From Microascus cirrosus (lineage: Eukaryota > Ascomycota > Sordariomycetes > Microascales > Microascaceae), in contig JAMBUN010000310.1 of NCBI GenBank assembly GCA_030271035.1, forward strand, positions 1-64,000: a stretch of DNA of 64,000 nucleotides, given 5' to 3'. This document shows, piece after piece, positions 1-12,076 of the stretch. Positions within the stretch are counted from its first letter, which is position 1. Every line of letters starts with the position of its first letter. Position numbers and translations under genes: made by a program. The notes beneath the pieces are model-generated. The model was not told where the DNA came from and did not search any database. It worked only from the letters and a program-made list of their open reading frames with translations.

Positions 1-96
1 CCCGCAACCCCCACCCCCCCCCCTTTTCCCCCGTCCCGTCGTTACATTGGTGGCGCTGTTTTACGCTTTGACTGACAAGCACCCTCTCCCCAAAAG

Positions 97-2013
97 CCGC
101 CGACGAGTCCAACGTCAGCCCCGCTGGCGAGCTTGTCAGTGACACCACCGACCCGGAGGGCTTCCAGCTCACCGATGACGTTCTCGCCAACCTCACTGAG
201 CTAGAGCTCTCAAACATCACTCTCTTCCAGTTCGGTGATGAGAATGAGGCCGCTGAGTCCAAGCGCTCGCTGCTTGACGGGTGCAAGACGTACCCTGGCG
301 ACCTCCTCTGGCCCTCCAAGATCGCGTGGAGGGTCTTCGATATCCTGACGGATAACGCACTGATCGAGACCGTCCCGATTGGTGCTGTTTGCTACGAGGA
401 CAGCGGCCACTATGACCAGGCCAAGTGCGACGACCTCCTGGAGCACTGGACCGAGTCCGCGACGCAGTATGTTCTCAAATGTTGCGTTTACGTTCTGCAT
501 GGGCACCCGGCTAACATGATCCAGCGCCAACCACCCCACCTCGGTCATGTCGCCCCTCTACCAGGGCCAGACCTGCCTGCCCCAGGACGCCGCAAATGGC
601 ACCTGCGAGATCGGCGGCTACCCCTCATACACCGTCAAGGCAACCAACGTCGCCCAGATCCAGCTGGCCATCAACTTCGCTCGCATTTTGAACCTCCGCC
701 TCGTCGTCCACAACACCGGCCACGACTTCCTCGGCAAGTCCACCGGCTACGGAGCCCTCTCCATCTGGACCCACAACCTCAAGACCGTCAAGTATGTCGA
801 GGACTACAAGTCCAAGTCGTATTCCGGCCCGGCCTTCAAGCTCGGTGCCGGCATCCAGGTCGGAGAGCTCTACGCCGCGGCTGAGGAGCATGGCGTCACT
901 GCCGTAGGTGGCGAGTGTAAGGGTGTCGGTGTGACCGGCGGCTACATCGCCGGCGGCGGCCACTCCCCGCTCTCCGGCCAGCTGGGCCTCGGCTCTGACC
1001 AGGTCCTCAGCATCGACGTCGTCCTCCCTAACGGGCGCTTCGTCACCGCCGATGAGGAGAACAACTCGGACCTCTTCTGGGCCATCCGCGGCGGCGGCGG
1101 CGCCACCTTCGGCGTCGTCACCGGCATGACCGTCAAGGTCTACCCGAAGATGGAATTTGCGGGCGTCACCTGGGACATCACCATCCCCTCCAACCAGAGC
1201 GACTTCTTTTGGTCCGCTGTCGAGGCCTACTGGCGCGGCTTCCCCGAGTACGCCGCTCAGGGCACCTACGGCTACTCCACCATCATGGCCATCCCCGGCG
1301 CTGGTTACACCTGGACGATGCACCCCTGGATGGTCCCTGGCTGGTCGCTCGAGCAGTTCAAGAACATGTCCGACCCCCTCTTCGCCGAGTGGGAGGCCCT
1401 CGGCTTCGAGGTCCAGCCCGAGTACTTCGAGCACGATAACTTCTATGACACCTGGTCGACCCACTTCCCCACCGAGACCGTCGGGAACTTCAATCTCCAC
1501 ACCGCGTCGCGCCTCTTCCCCGCCGAGAACTGGGAGGACGAGGCTACCCGCAACGAGACCTTCTCCACCATCCGCTCCGTCGTCGAGGAGGGGTCCGCCC
1601 TCATCCAGTACAATATGCAGCCCTCCGCTTCCGAGGACACCCCTGCCAGCGCCGCCAACCCGGCCTGGCGCAAGGCCATCATGTTCGGCATCTTCGGCGG
1701 CATGTGGACTGACGACATGTCCGAGGAGGAGGTCGCTGAGATGAACACCAAGATCACCCACGACTGGATGGAGAGGCTGAGGCAGATCACCCCCGGCAGC
1801 GGCGGCTACGGCAACGAGGGTGACGTAATGGAGCCCGACTTCGCCCAGGCCTTCTACGGCGCCGGCTACGAGAGGCTTCTGAGCATCAAGGAGAAGGTGG
1901 ACCCCTGGAACCTCTTCTGGGCGCCCACCGCCGTCGGCAGCGAGGGCTGGGAGATCACGGACCAGAAGGAGTGGCTCACCACCCAGACTGGCCGTCTCTG
2001 CCGCAAGAGCTAA
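97..2013 (+). CDS. FAD-linked oxidoreductase, berberine-bridge-enzyme-like (5' part missing)
   Basis: Flavoprotein oxidase of the vanillyl-alcohol-oxidase/PCMH superfamily. The visible coding parts are 97-466 and 525-2013, joined across a 58-bp intron (gtatgt...ctaac...ccag). Splicing keeps the frame, so the ATG at 547 is an internal methionine. An in-frame TGA at 69 and a branch-site-like ctgac before the AG at 95-96 suggest that 97 is an exon start and that the signal-peptide exon lies left of the window. The FAD domain has a TGHDF segment (candidate covalent histidine) and GEC-x2-VGVTGGY, which resembles the cysteine site of bicovalent BBE flavoproteins. The C-terminal NPWNLFW-like end (DPWNLFWAPTAVGSE) is typical of the family. 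The protein is probably secreted, like most fungal relatives, but its signal peptide is not visible. The substrate is unknown; relatives act in secondary metabolism or carbohydrate oxidation. Confidence 0.9.
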
Positions 2014-2408
2014 GACCCTTGTACAGATGGTTCATAGCTTTTTTGGCCGGGTGTCTGTAGATACTGCTGTACCGTATTGTATTGTTTAATTTTTCTGATC
2101 AATCCCTTGTACGTACTCAGGTCTCATTGTCATGTATGATCTTGGGAGGTCTCACCTTGGCGTAGCGGAGGTAATTTCAAACAAAGATGTTATAATTTGT
2201 GCGATTACGTCGTCACAAGCATTTCCTTCATCTTCGTGTCCGCACCCCACTTGCAATTTTATACGCTCCTCGGCCCGGAGAGTATCGTGCACCCCTGCGA
2301 AACGGCCATACTGACTCGTCAATAAATTCATTCACCACCGCACGGTCAGCTTTGCTAGACGTCATAATGTAATCTATAAATAAATGAGTCCGATTTCGTT
2401 CCTTTCAA
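2014..2408. other. convergent 3' intergenic region
   Basis: Separates the stop codons of two convergent genes. It is AT-richer than the flanks. I see no gene here; it should contain both 3' ends. Confidence 0.6.
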
Positions 2409-3594
2409 TCAGCCTTGCCGAGCAGGATCAAGCGTGATTGCATTTTGTGTGACAGCGTCGATCATGTCCAGGATCTCCGGCGTCAACTTACCCAGCAACT
2501 TAAGGGCACCAACATTCTCCTCCAGCTGCTCTGGCCGGCTTGCACCCGTAATAACGCTGCTGACGTTGGCGTTCTTCAGACACCACGCAACGGCCAGCTG
2601 ACTCTGGGTTGCCCCCAGTTTATCCGCGATAGGCTTAAGCTGACGGACAATCTCGATCTCCTCCTTCCAGCTGTCGGAACCGATCTTCTCGCGCATGGAG
2701 GCCGCCCACCCCTCATTACTCTCGCCCAACCGCGACCCGGGCGGTGGCTTGCCGTCCACGACGTCGTTGTACTTGCCGGAGAGAAGACCCATCTTGATGG
2801 GGCTGAAGATGGTGAGGCCGAGCCCGCACCGGTCATAGAGGCGCTGGAACTGGCCCTCTACCTTCTCCCGTACGAGCATGTTGTACTGGGGCTGCTCGAC
2901 GATGGGCGGAATCATTCTCAGATCCCGAGCGATACCAACCTAGGCATCGACGCGCCTGTTAGCAAAAACCATTGCTCGTTGAAGAACTAGCGCAAAGTTG
3001 GTAAAACACACAGCCTCAGCAATCTCATCAGCACTCCACTCTGAAGTACCCCAGTATAACGCCATACCCTGGTCGATGACGTGGTTGAAAGCTCTCACGG
3101 TCTCCTCCATCGGCGTCAACCTGTCCGGCCGGTGGGCATACACAACGTCCACATATCTTAACTGGAGCCGCGCCAAGGACGCCTCAAGTCCCTCAAGGAT
3201 GTGCTTCCGAGAGAGCCCATGGTTGTTGATGAGGATCTCACCATTCACGGCGCCATAATTGATCTCTGGATGACTGTTAGATTTATGTTTCTGGTCATTT
3301 CATGATCATCCGTCACTTACTTGTCGTAATAACAAGGTCACTCCTCTTCCACCCAAAATGCTTAATCGCCTTCCCCATGACAATCTCCGATTGCCCGGCC
3401 GCATAGTTCTCTGCCGTATCGAAGAAGTTGACCCCGAGATCGTACGCCCTCTTCATGCACGCAAAGGCCTGCTCGTCGCCGGTATACCCGCCGTACGTCA
3501 TCCAGCCACCCAGGCCGATAGTGGAGACGTGCAGTCCCGAGCGACCGAGACGGCGGTAGATCATGCCCGTGTCGCGGGGCTCGGGGAACGCCAT
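2409..3594 (-). CDS. aldo/keto reductase, voltage-gated K+ channel beta-subunit type
   Basis: NADPH-dependent aldo/keto reductase of the Kv-beta/YajO-like branch, cytosolic. Three exons on the minus strand: 3594-3321, 3265-3012 and 2939-2409, with introns gtaagt...ccag and gtgtgt...ctag. They join in frame to about 352 residues, the normal family length. Seen: an N-terminal YRRLGRSGL strand, the catalytic Asp/Tyr in FFDTAENYAAG, Lys in the VITTK segment at the first splice junction, and His in VYAHRPD. The segments LTPMEETVRAF, YWGTSEWSADEI and VEQPQYNML are also present. All tetrad residues are intact, so the enzyme should be active. The natural substrate cannot be told from sequence. No operon-like partner is evident. 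Confidence 0.92.
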
Positions 3595-4297
3595 TTTTTA
3601 GGTGCGAGAATGAAAGGAAGTTTTTCAAGCTACAACATCCAGCGACTATGGTTAGACTGCCGTTTGGTCAGAAGAAATCCCAGGTGCAAAGATGCTGCGG
3701 ATGCTTGACCCCTCCTCGGATCTGGTGCTCCGAGAATTTCTCCGGCACGCTGGATATGCGCTAGAGACGTCATATGTTCGGCTGATCTGGCGCACCAACG
3801 CCCGGTAACCATCTGAGGGGACTGAAATGCTAACAAGGGGTACGGCTAGGTGCCAAGTGGGCTTTGGCTCTGAATTGGAAGTAGTTAGAAGTACATCAGG
3901 CACACCTCACCTTATATGGCAACCTCTAGAGTGCAACAGAGGCGAGCCACTAATTATGCTCCCAGCTGCAGTGTACATGTCAAATTTTGATATAAAATTC
4001 TCGGTGACGAACGTCATAAGCGTCATGGAGGAAATAAAACGGATGCTCCAGTCGAAAAGATAGATGGACTATAACTATCTCTTGATATGACCGAATAATT
4101 TCCAGCGAAATGTGGTGCTTGATTTAAATTAGTAATTGAAACGGGAGGAAAACCCAGGAGAGTAATGATGTATCTAATCCGTCAATCCGCGCTTTTCGTA
4201 AGAGCGAATCTAGAGTGCGCTGGTGTACTAGCTATTGCTTGTAAGTTGTGGCATACTTGAAGCGCAGCTGTACCCGCTTGCATTATACCACACCCCA
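3595..4297. other. intergenic region upstream of the aldo/keto reductase
   Basis: Contains the promoter side of the aldo/keto reductase and the 3' side of the small membrane-protein gene. The open frames here are short, lack splice-supported extension and resemble nothing I know. Confidence 0.5.
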
Positions 4298-4836
4298 TCA
4301 CACCCTCGGCCCTCGGCCGTGCTCGCCGGAATACGCAGTGCTCAGGTACCAACTGTAGAGGACGTTGAAGAAAAGAGCGAAACTACCAAGGTTAGAGTTT
4401 GTTAGATCAAGAGTGTAGCTGCGCAGGATCACGGTATTACTGACAATGCTATAAAACTAAAGGCCTCAACGGCAAGCGCCTGCTCGCTGTTCGCGTCGGT
4501 GAACATGAATGCGGCGAATACGACGGCAGCGAGCCAAAGATACGAGAATATGAGGTTGAACATGAGAAGATACGGCAAGTACGTTCCGAGGACAAAAGCG
4601 CCGAGAAAGAGGGCTACTGTTAGGACAGCCTACATAGCGCGTATGAATTCAATGTTATTGACTAAATGGCACAAGGGTATATAACTTACAATAGCCAACA
4701 TGTAAACGAGCCAGTCAGGTTGGGCCTCCTGCGAGAACCAGTAGGAGAGAATCCCCATGACAATAACAGCCGATAGCCAGACGATGGCATTAGTGGCTAA
4801 AAAGATGGGCGACAGCCCACGAAGAGTGAATGGCAT
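4298..4836 (-). CDS. small four-helix membrane protein, MARVEL-like
   Basis: Predicted from three exons: 4836-4690, 4629-4445 and 4382-4298. Introns are gtaagt...gtag and gtcagt...gtag, and all junctions keep frame, giving about 138 residues. There are four hydrophobic segments: around residues 11-33, 42-64, 69-92 and 99-125. A short charged tail (GEHGRGPRV) follows. Length, helix number and the AFSFIAFFALFF fourth helix fit fungal MARVEL-domain proteins of the plasma membrane or secretory route. I chose the ATG at 4836 because it starts directly before the first helix; an upstream in-frame ATG at 4947 would add a 37-residue tail unlike the family. The family is assigned from pattern only; another tetraspan family is possible. 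Confidence 0.65.
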
Positions 4837-5799
4837 GTTGGCTGCTGTGTGTGTAGGTCGTGCTGGCAAGCAGGTTGTGTAGTGTGGGGAAACGGTAAGC
4901 GCGAAGAGGAAAGGTAATTCAGAGTTAAGAAAGCTCGCGAGGGGCAAGCTGAGACATCTTGGCCACCCTTATTCTTATCTACGTTCCATCCCTACCAAAG
5001 TTCTGGAACCCTGTTTACGGATCTTCGTTCTAAAACACTTGCGATGTCAGTGGTTGGGTCGAGGCTGACGTCATCTGCATAGGGTCGGATCCAACCGGTG
5101 CACGGTAATTACTCGTCAATGGATCCGACACGTCACGGTAGTGGTGTCTCCTTTGGCTGGTCCAATCAACCAGGGCTCCGCTTCAAGGTTGATATGATAA
5201 AATGTGTAAGCGGGCTGTCGTCCTGATGTCACAGGCAGGGGGGAGGCAAATAAGAACCAATCTCCAAGGTGCAGGCAAGTTCAGCTTGAACCAGGCCTGT
5301 GACGCACGTAGATATTTGATGCATAACTTGTGGAGGGTCAGTGACGTCGGAAAATAGATAGAATGGACGTCGTCCATGGGATAGATTTTAACAGTCAGGG
5401 TCACTACACCGAGAGGGCTTATACTTATACAGTAATGAATATAGCATCTTCCGAGTGGATTTTCCATATGATACAAACTCTGGGAGGCGATCTCACAAAG
5501 TGGCGACGTCGTCGCTTTAATCAGTCCTCCTGCAGGGCCAATCGCACATAGAGGAGGATGAACTTTGTAAACGTCTTGCCATTGTCGTTCTTGTAATCTG
5601 GTGCCGAACATTGGCTTAAGTGGTTCTTGCTGACTGGGTGAAAAGAACACAGTTGGTCGAGCTGGTATCAAAAGCACCTGGTGGCCAGAGACACACTATG
5701 AATGCTCTCGAAGACCTCCCTAGGAATACCTCATCGATATGTATTGGAACAGCGACGAGGATATAACACTTAGGGAACAATTACCGTAGCCAAGCATTA
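4837..5799. other. intergenic region
   Basis: No supported gene. It holds the promoter of the MARVEL-like gene at its left side and the 3' side of the Zn2Cys6 regulator at its right. Confidence 0.5.
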
Positions 5800-7616
5800 C
5801 TAACCCAATGCATTCTCTTCCGGTGACTCTCCGTTCACAACCCACCGGTTAGAATTGCGGACGTCGCCGGAAGCTTCGAGGACGCCGGAGTCTGGACGTG
5901 TGTCGACTAGCCGGAAGGGAAAATCAAGGAGGGCCATGAGGTCTGGGTCTGCCCAAGGAAACTGTGTCCCTTCCTCACATGTGTTCCCTACCGAGAGGGC
6001 CATCAACAGCTCTGCACCCGGCGACTGAGCGCCTCTGCTGTCCCGGCGTTCCTCGTCGCTAGTTTCAACGGCGATCGCCTGATTCTGCCTATCGTAGTCC
6101 AGAGCGGGTGCCGGCGCGTCGAATCCAAATATAAACTGCATTTTGGATTCCAGTAGAGACAGAAGCTTGCTATTCCCGCCGCGGAACGACGAGAGCAAGT
6201 CCCGGAGGGATATCAGGGTACCGGTGACATAGTCGACGGGGAAGGCAAAGCAGTAGTTGCTTGCAATTGAATCAATTACCGTCGTAGCTATTTCAAACGT
6301 CTTGAACTCCTGCCAGTAGAATGTGTCATCAGCGAATAGCTCGTGTTAGGATTCTCTATGGGGTAGCTCACCAACGTGGCTCCATGTGATTCAAGTGCCG
6401 TAGGCGGCATTTGGACTGTCAAGGAAAGGAAATCCCGCGCGATATTAACCGGGTCCGACGACTCCACCGCCAACCCCGAGACGCCGAACCGAAGCGCCGC
6501 GCGCCAGAGTATCGCGCGCATCCACTGCTGCGTGAGGAGGACGTCTGCCCGTTGTATATCCGTCCCATAGCTCCAGTCATCTTCCGTGACGAGCTGCTGG
6601 AGCTTGGGCTGGAGGAGTTCGAGGCAGTTGCTCGCGTGGGAGTTAGAGTACAGGTGTGTGGTGTTGTTTTCGGCGTTCTGGAGCATGTCTATTATGCCGG
6701 ACTGGTCGAATATCCAAAAGAGTTGGACAAGCCTGAGGAAGGCGGGGAGGACCTGGGACGCCTCGTCAGACGCGCAGTGCCACGGGAAAAGGATGTTAGG
6801 CCTTAGTATCGACGGCAGCTTGTGTAATAACGCGACGCCCCTCGGTTGTTTAGCGTACAGTCAGACTAGGCCACCCTGTCTGTTGGGTGAACTCATGGGG
6901 ATTACTTACCTTTCCGTAACAAACAACAGCCACAAGACTCGGCGGTATATGTGTTCGTCGGCATCGGGAAGCGAAGCATAGGTTCCCTCGTGCTCAAGCC
7001 GCAGCATCTGAGCCAACGTGATCGCTTCCCGGAGACAAAGTAGGGACTCAGTGCCCCCGGGAGTGGAGTTCTCTTGGTACACATGCAGGAAGAAGGATAC
7101 CCGGAGGTCGTCCAGTGGGTCGGTGGCTTCGGCAGCGGCCGATCCATCCCTCCTGATTTGTTCAGGGTCCGCCCGCCATGTGGTGTCCAATTTCAGCTGC
7201 GCAATCGTGGCAAGTCCCACGGCGGTAGCGAGGCGCCACGTCCCCGCATGGCGAGGCTTGGCTTGGAGTGATTGTTTGAGCTTAGTTGTGTCCAGTATGG
7301 GCCAGACGGGATATAAGCGGGAGGCATAAATGTCAATCAGGTTCCCGAGTTGCTGCACCTGGTTGAATTCCCTGCGGATCGGATGCGTCTCCTCCGACGT
7401 GAACGTGCTTTCTGAATGGCCTTGTATCCTCTGGATCGTGACTGGCCGCAGCCCCCTGGGTCCCCGCTGGGCCTGGGTAGTTCGGAAAGTGCATTCGATA
7501 CCAGACCTCTTGCACGCCGCACACGGTGCCACCTCCGTGCACCGAATCTTGCGTACCTTGCAGGAATCGCAGGCCCGCGCGGCCAATCGCTCACGGGTCA
7601 CCTTCGGCCGAGGCAT
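5800..7616 (-). CDS. Zn2Cys6 fungal transcription factor (GAL4-type)
   Basis: Nuclear DNA-binding regulator. Exons 7616-6910, 6840-6372 and 6309-5800 (introns gtaagt...cgag and gtgagc...gcag) join to about 561 residues. The zinc cluster is at residues 16-42: Cys16, 19, 26, 32, 35 and 42, spacing C-x2-C-x6-C-x5-C-x2-C-x6-C, with the usual basic KVRKIR stretch. A fungal-specific middle-homology region covers much of the rest (RLYPVWPILDTTKL, YRRVLWLLFVTERGVALLHK). The second intron's acceptor is slightly uncertain, because an in-frame upstream stretch (ADDTFYWQ) also reads like coding sequence. The gene lies next to a TauD dioxygenase and a permease, which suggests but does not prove that it is their pathway regulator. 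Confidence 0.88.
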
Positions 7617-8246
7617 GTTTTTCGGATCCCGACCATGGATAGCAGCGGCGAATAAAAGTTAACTCTCGTTTGATTTCCGTGCCGTTCTCTGGCTCCCTTT
7701 GCGTCAATATGTTTAATATTCCGGTTTAGAGGATCTAAAGAGCGAGTGCCAGGGGGCGTTTCCGCTTTCGGGGAGCTTGCGATTGCGTGATGGCGGGCCC
7801 GCATGTTGAAATGCCGCGACGGTGTAAAGCAAGGTGTACCAAGGCCGTGCCACCCCTGCTCGCCCGAGGAGTCTATCATGTGATTTTTCTCCGCCTCTAC
7901 CCGTGAAGGCTATTCCTAAAAGGGACGGCTGCATGCCACTCAGACGCAGAGGGGGACCAAATATGTCAGTCAGCCCGAAATGCTCCGTGGCGTTGCATCC
8001 ATGGTATTGTTGGCGTGAATAAACAAAACATGTCATGTTTGCATCGGCGTTGATGCTCCCCTAATAGGGCGTGAACCGAAAGCCGTGCTAGGTTCCATGT
8101 TTGAAACAGCGAGCTTTGGCGCCCGCCTGTTTCGCCTTGATAGGCGGAGGAAGCCGCCTCCGACATACATCCCACTATGAACGAGAGAGGAATTATTGTA
8201 TTGACCTCTACAAAAGTACACAACTCTCTTCAAGCCATGGTGACAT
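7617..8246. other. intergenic region between regulator and TauD gene
   Basis: Promoter of the Zn2Cys6 regulator on one side and 3' end of the TauD-family gene on the other. No supported gene. Confidence 0.5.
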
Positions 8247-9506
8247 TCACATTTGCAAGGCCTCCCTGCGCCCAAGACTCCTCCGATCAAGGTACGGCGC
8301 CTCGCCCAGACTACACACCCTATCCCCCGCTCTCGCCGCTTCATAATCATACGTCGCGCAGTGCAGCGTCGACCTATTGTCCCAGATCGCCACATCGTTC
8401 TTCGCCCAGCGGTACCTTACCTGCGTATCATGGTTCTGAGTAACCAGATTGAAGAGGTATCCCAGAAGCAGGTCGCTCTCGTCCTTGGACACGCCGTTAA
8501 TGCGTTTCGTGAAGCCCTTGTTGACGTAGACGGACTTCCAGCCCGTTACGGGGTTCGTCCTTATCACGGGGTGCTCGGCTTTGAGGTTTCCGCCTTGGTT
8601 TAAGGGTGAGCCCCGGATGTCCTGGCGGATGGGGTTCCCCAGGCGGGCTGCCTCGTCGTGGAAGAAGGAGGCGTCGTGGGTTGCGGTTAACTTCTCAAGA
8701 AGCTCTCGTATCGGCGGTGACAGCCGGTCGTAAATCTCGTACCCCGACGCCCACAGCTATAATAATCATATCACATGAGACTCGGTAACTATTTTGGTAA
8801 AAAAATGCCATTCGCAGACGAAAAACCTTACCGTGTCACCTCCCGTCTCGGGAAGCGTGTGGATCTTGAGCATCGCATAGTCTGAAGGGACCTTCTCAAA
8901 GGTACTGTCCAGGCTCGATAGTTAGCATGTCTATTTCCCACGCACCCCTTACCCCTGCCACGAAATCCATGGGGATGTTGTTTCAACTTACATATCACTG
9001 TGCCAGCCCGCACTGGCAAACCTCGACACATCGCTGAGCTGGTGCGTAAGGCCACCACCCTTCTTCTGCTTCTCACTGGAGATGGCGCTGATCTGGTCAC
9101 CAAGTTCGCTGCCCTCTTCTGTTAACGGGTGGACGTGCAATCCCGAGCTAGACGGGCAGCCGGCGGCATCGGTGAGCCGCAGCATGAAGTCCTTCATCTC
9201 CTGCGGCGTGACATCCTGGTCCTTGAGATATACGACGCCGCGCCGCGAGATGAGTGCTGCCAAGTCTTTGTAGACAGCGCCATCGCTCTCTTGCAAAAGG
9301 CGCCGTATCTGCAGGCCGGAGATTTCAGTCCCGATAGTAGGGGTGAGATCTGTTTTGCTTGTGTATATCCTGTCGAGAGCGCCCGTGTAAGTCAAAGGGG
9401 CGGAGAGCCGGGACCTGCTGTCCGGGTGGCCCCCAAAAATGGCGCCGGGAGTCGAGCTTTCGCCCACTGCAGAAGGCATGGTTACTGGAGTAGCGAACGG
9501 CGGCAA
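8247..9506 (-). CDS. TauD/TfdA-family 2-oxoglutarate-dependent dioxygenase
   Basis: Fe(II)/2-oxoglutarate dioxygenase. Members oxidise taurine, other sulfonates, sulfate esters or aryloxyacetates, releasing usable sulfur or carbon. Exons 9506-8992, 8904-8832 and 8756-8247 join in frame to about 365 residues, the usual length for fungal members. The iron ligands are visible: H-x-D in AGWHSDI, spanning the first splice junction, and the distal His in STLHCATYDY. The 2-oxoglutarate-binding Arg follows a few residues later (AGDRV). The start at 9506 could be replaced by an ATG nine codons downstream. It shares a 590-bp upstream region with a divergent permease, suggesting co-regulated uptake and cleavage of one compound. 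The exact substrate is not readable from sequence. Confidence 0.9.
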
Positions 9507-10096
9507 TCGATATCTTCAACCTAAATAATCCAAGGAAATCTGTAATAAGTCTTCGTATGCTCGATCCCCCAGGAGATGAAGGGTGGATAGCGTGCTCCTA
9601 GGATTAAATATTCGAGAATGTCCCTCCGTCCAATCATACAGTACGCTGAAGACGACATCGAGACTGGTTATGGCAAGCCCCCAAATCGCGTGGTGCCGGA
9701 GAAATTTTCGGAGACTGGCCGACCCCGCAAAAGCGTCCCAACACGGAAAGGTGAGGTCGGACGCAAGCGCTTCCATTGTGCATTTGCGGGGTTCGACCAA
9801 TTGTATGGGTCGAAGAGGTGCCGCGCGGGCAGGGGTCCCGGAGAAACCCAACGTTTTGGGGACCCGCGCCTCTGGACGGCCGGGTGGAGATGACTGCTGA
9901 CACAGGAAATCGCCCCGGATGGTGTGCTCGCCACTACACGTGGTTTACCAACGCTGGCAGGGCTTCGTCCCTGTCGAGGCAGGAGATATATCTCGACTTC
10001 GGACCTCAACTAAGGAAGATGTCCTCGCCCCTAACGACATCTCGTCTTGCAGTCATTCTATAGAGTGCCTAGAACCGATATTGCCTCGTCACTTCG
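9507..10096. promoter_or_regulatory. shared bidirectional promoter of dioxygenase and permease
   Basis: A 590-bp divergent intergenic region. It has no supported gene. It contains a direct repeat of CGGAGA at 9697-9702 and 9709-9714 with a 6-bp AT-only spacer; direct CGG-containing repeats are a common site type for Zn2Cys6 regulators. That the region drives both genes is inferred from its position. Confidence 0.5.
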
Positions 10097-12076
10097 ATGG
10101 CTAAAGACGACGTCGAGCCCTCCTCGCGAGTTGCCGAGCCCGTCGCGGACGTGGACAAGGGAGTGGTTTCCGTCGGCAGGGAGAACCTGCACGGCGCGCT
10201 CCCACCGCATGATTCGTACGAGGGCGGCCACCGCTTTGATCCACTAGCGGAGTGGACCCCTGAGGAGGAGCGGGTTGTCATCCGGAAGACCGACTTCCGG
10301 CTGCTCACGTGGCTTTGTGTAATGGTACGGAACCTCCTGCGGTTGTAGAGGACGTGATGGTAGCCGCGGCGTACTGACGCGTTTTGGGGCAAACAGTTCT
10401 TTGGGCTGCAGCTTGACCGTGGCAACTTGAGCAACACGCTCGCCGACAATATCCTCGAAGACTTGGGATTGACAACTGATGACTACAATAATGTATGAAG
10501 TTGTACTCCAAGAACGAATCCGCAGAGCATTCTCCCCTAATCTGAACCGCAGGGAACCACGATCCAGCTTGTCTGCTTCCTCGCAGCCGAGTTTCCAGTC
10601 CAGTTCCTCGTCAAGAGATATGGCTTCAAATACGTCCTGCCGACGGTAAGCACCCAGTGAATACCGCCTGCAAAGGTTTCAGTCTGCTGACCTACAGCTA
10701 CTCTAGCTCATGTGCGGCTGGGGGTTAGTGTGTAAGTGTGAACATTGCAATTCATCAGCCAGGAAGAAGCTGACTCCGTCTAGCAATGTTCCAGGCGTTC
10801 ATGAAGGATCGTGCTTCGTTCTATGTGACGCGTGCATTCATTGGCCTATTCGAGGGTGGTTTCATTCCCGGCACCATCCTCATGGCAACGTACTTCTACA
10901 CATCCCGTGAGCTGTCTGTCCGGCTGGCGGCTTTCTGGTCCACCTTGAATGTTGCAAGTAAGTCTTTCTCCCCGGCGGGCTTTCTGACACCCTTGTTCTG
11001 ACACAACCAGGGGTCATATCGGCGCTCCTTGCCGCCGGACTCCTTGAGATGAGGGGCATCAACGGCCACTCGGGCTGGTTTTGGCTCTTCCTCCTTGAGG
11101 GCCTCTTGACTATCGTCCTCGGCCTCATCTCTTTCATCTACCTGCCTACATCGCCAACCGGCACGAAGACCATCCTCTGGCGCCGCCCGTGGTTCACCGA
11201 GCGGGAGGAGACTATCATGGTCAACCGCATCCTCCGCGACGACCCAGCCAAGGGCCTCACGGCCATCACCGAGCCTGCCAGGTGGGCTGACGTCAAGCGC
11301 GCGTGGTCGGACAGGTCGCTATGGGGATTGTACTTTATCGGGCTAATTGCGTACATCCCTGCCACGCCCGTTCAGGCATACCTCACCCTGACACTAAAAA
11401 GGGTTGGCAACTTTACCACCCTGGAGAGCAACTTGCTCACCGCACCGTCCGCGGCAATCCAAATCGTCACCATGTTAGCGTTGGCTTACAGCTCCGAATA
11501 CTTCAACGAGAGGTCGTTCCATTGCCTGATCGGGTCAATATGGTGTCTTCCGCTCTTCACGGCCTTGCTGACCCTCCCTGATGGCGGACGGGAATGGGGC
11601 CGTTTCTCCATCGTTACGCTTATCTCGGGATATCCTTACTTCCACCCCATCGTTAGTGCCTGGATTTCAGAGAACAGTTTTGACGTCAAGAAGAGAGCGA
11701 TCGCGGCGGCGACCTACAATGTGATTGTACAAGTGTAAGCTGTAGCATTTCTTCTCTCCTAGTTGCAATTTAGCCTTCCCTCCGCCTTTCTAATGCTAAC
11801 CAGCCTGTCTCTTCAAGTGGAAGTCTCATAGGAAGCCAGATATACCGCGCGTTGGACGCCCCGTATTACAAAAACGGCAACAAAGTCTGCATCGCTATCC
11901 TCGCTCTGGCCATTACCAGTTTCGTCGTCCAGAGACAGTGGATTATCTACCTGAACAAGAAGAAAAAGCGGATGTGGGAGGCTCTCACGCCTCAGCAGCA
12001 AGTTGAGTACCAGACGGACAGCATCGCGCGCGAGAAAGACGGGAACAAGCGGCTAGACTTCTTATTTGCGTACTAG
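10097..12076 (+). CDS. MFS permease, allantoate/Dal5-like anion:cation symporter family
   Basis: Plasma-membrane transporter of about 531 residues encoded by seven exons: 10097-10324, 10397-10492, 10553-10645, 10707-10731, 10784-10957, 11011-11734 and 11818-12076. Every junction preserves frame and most introns have GTAAGT-like donors. Twelve hydrophobic segments can be laid out; family signatures include LDRGNLSNTLADNI, a loop-2-like region around VKRYGFKYVLPT, and the RAFIGLFEGGFIPGTI helix. Long hydrophilic N and C termini face the cytosol. Relatives carry allantoate, nicotinate, tartrate, pantothenate and related organic anions. With the divergent TauD dioxygenase, import of a sulfonate or similar anion is a reasonable inference. 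Confidence 0.9.

Noticed and set aside
625..1761. Long minus-strand open frame (378 codons) opposite the FAD oxidoreductase
   Set aside because: Composition is the typical antisense shadow of a GC-rich coding region (Val/Gly/Asp/Glu rich) and the plus strand has clear family motifs.
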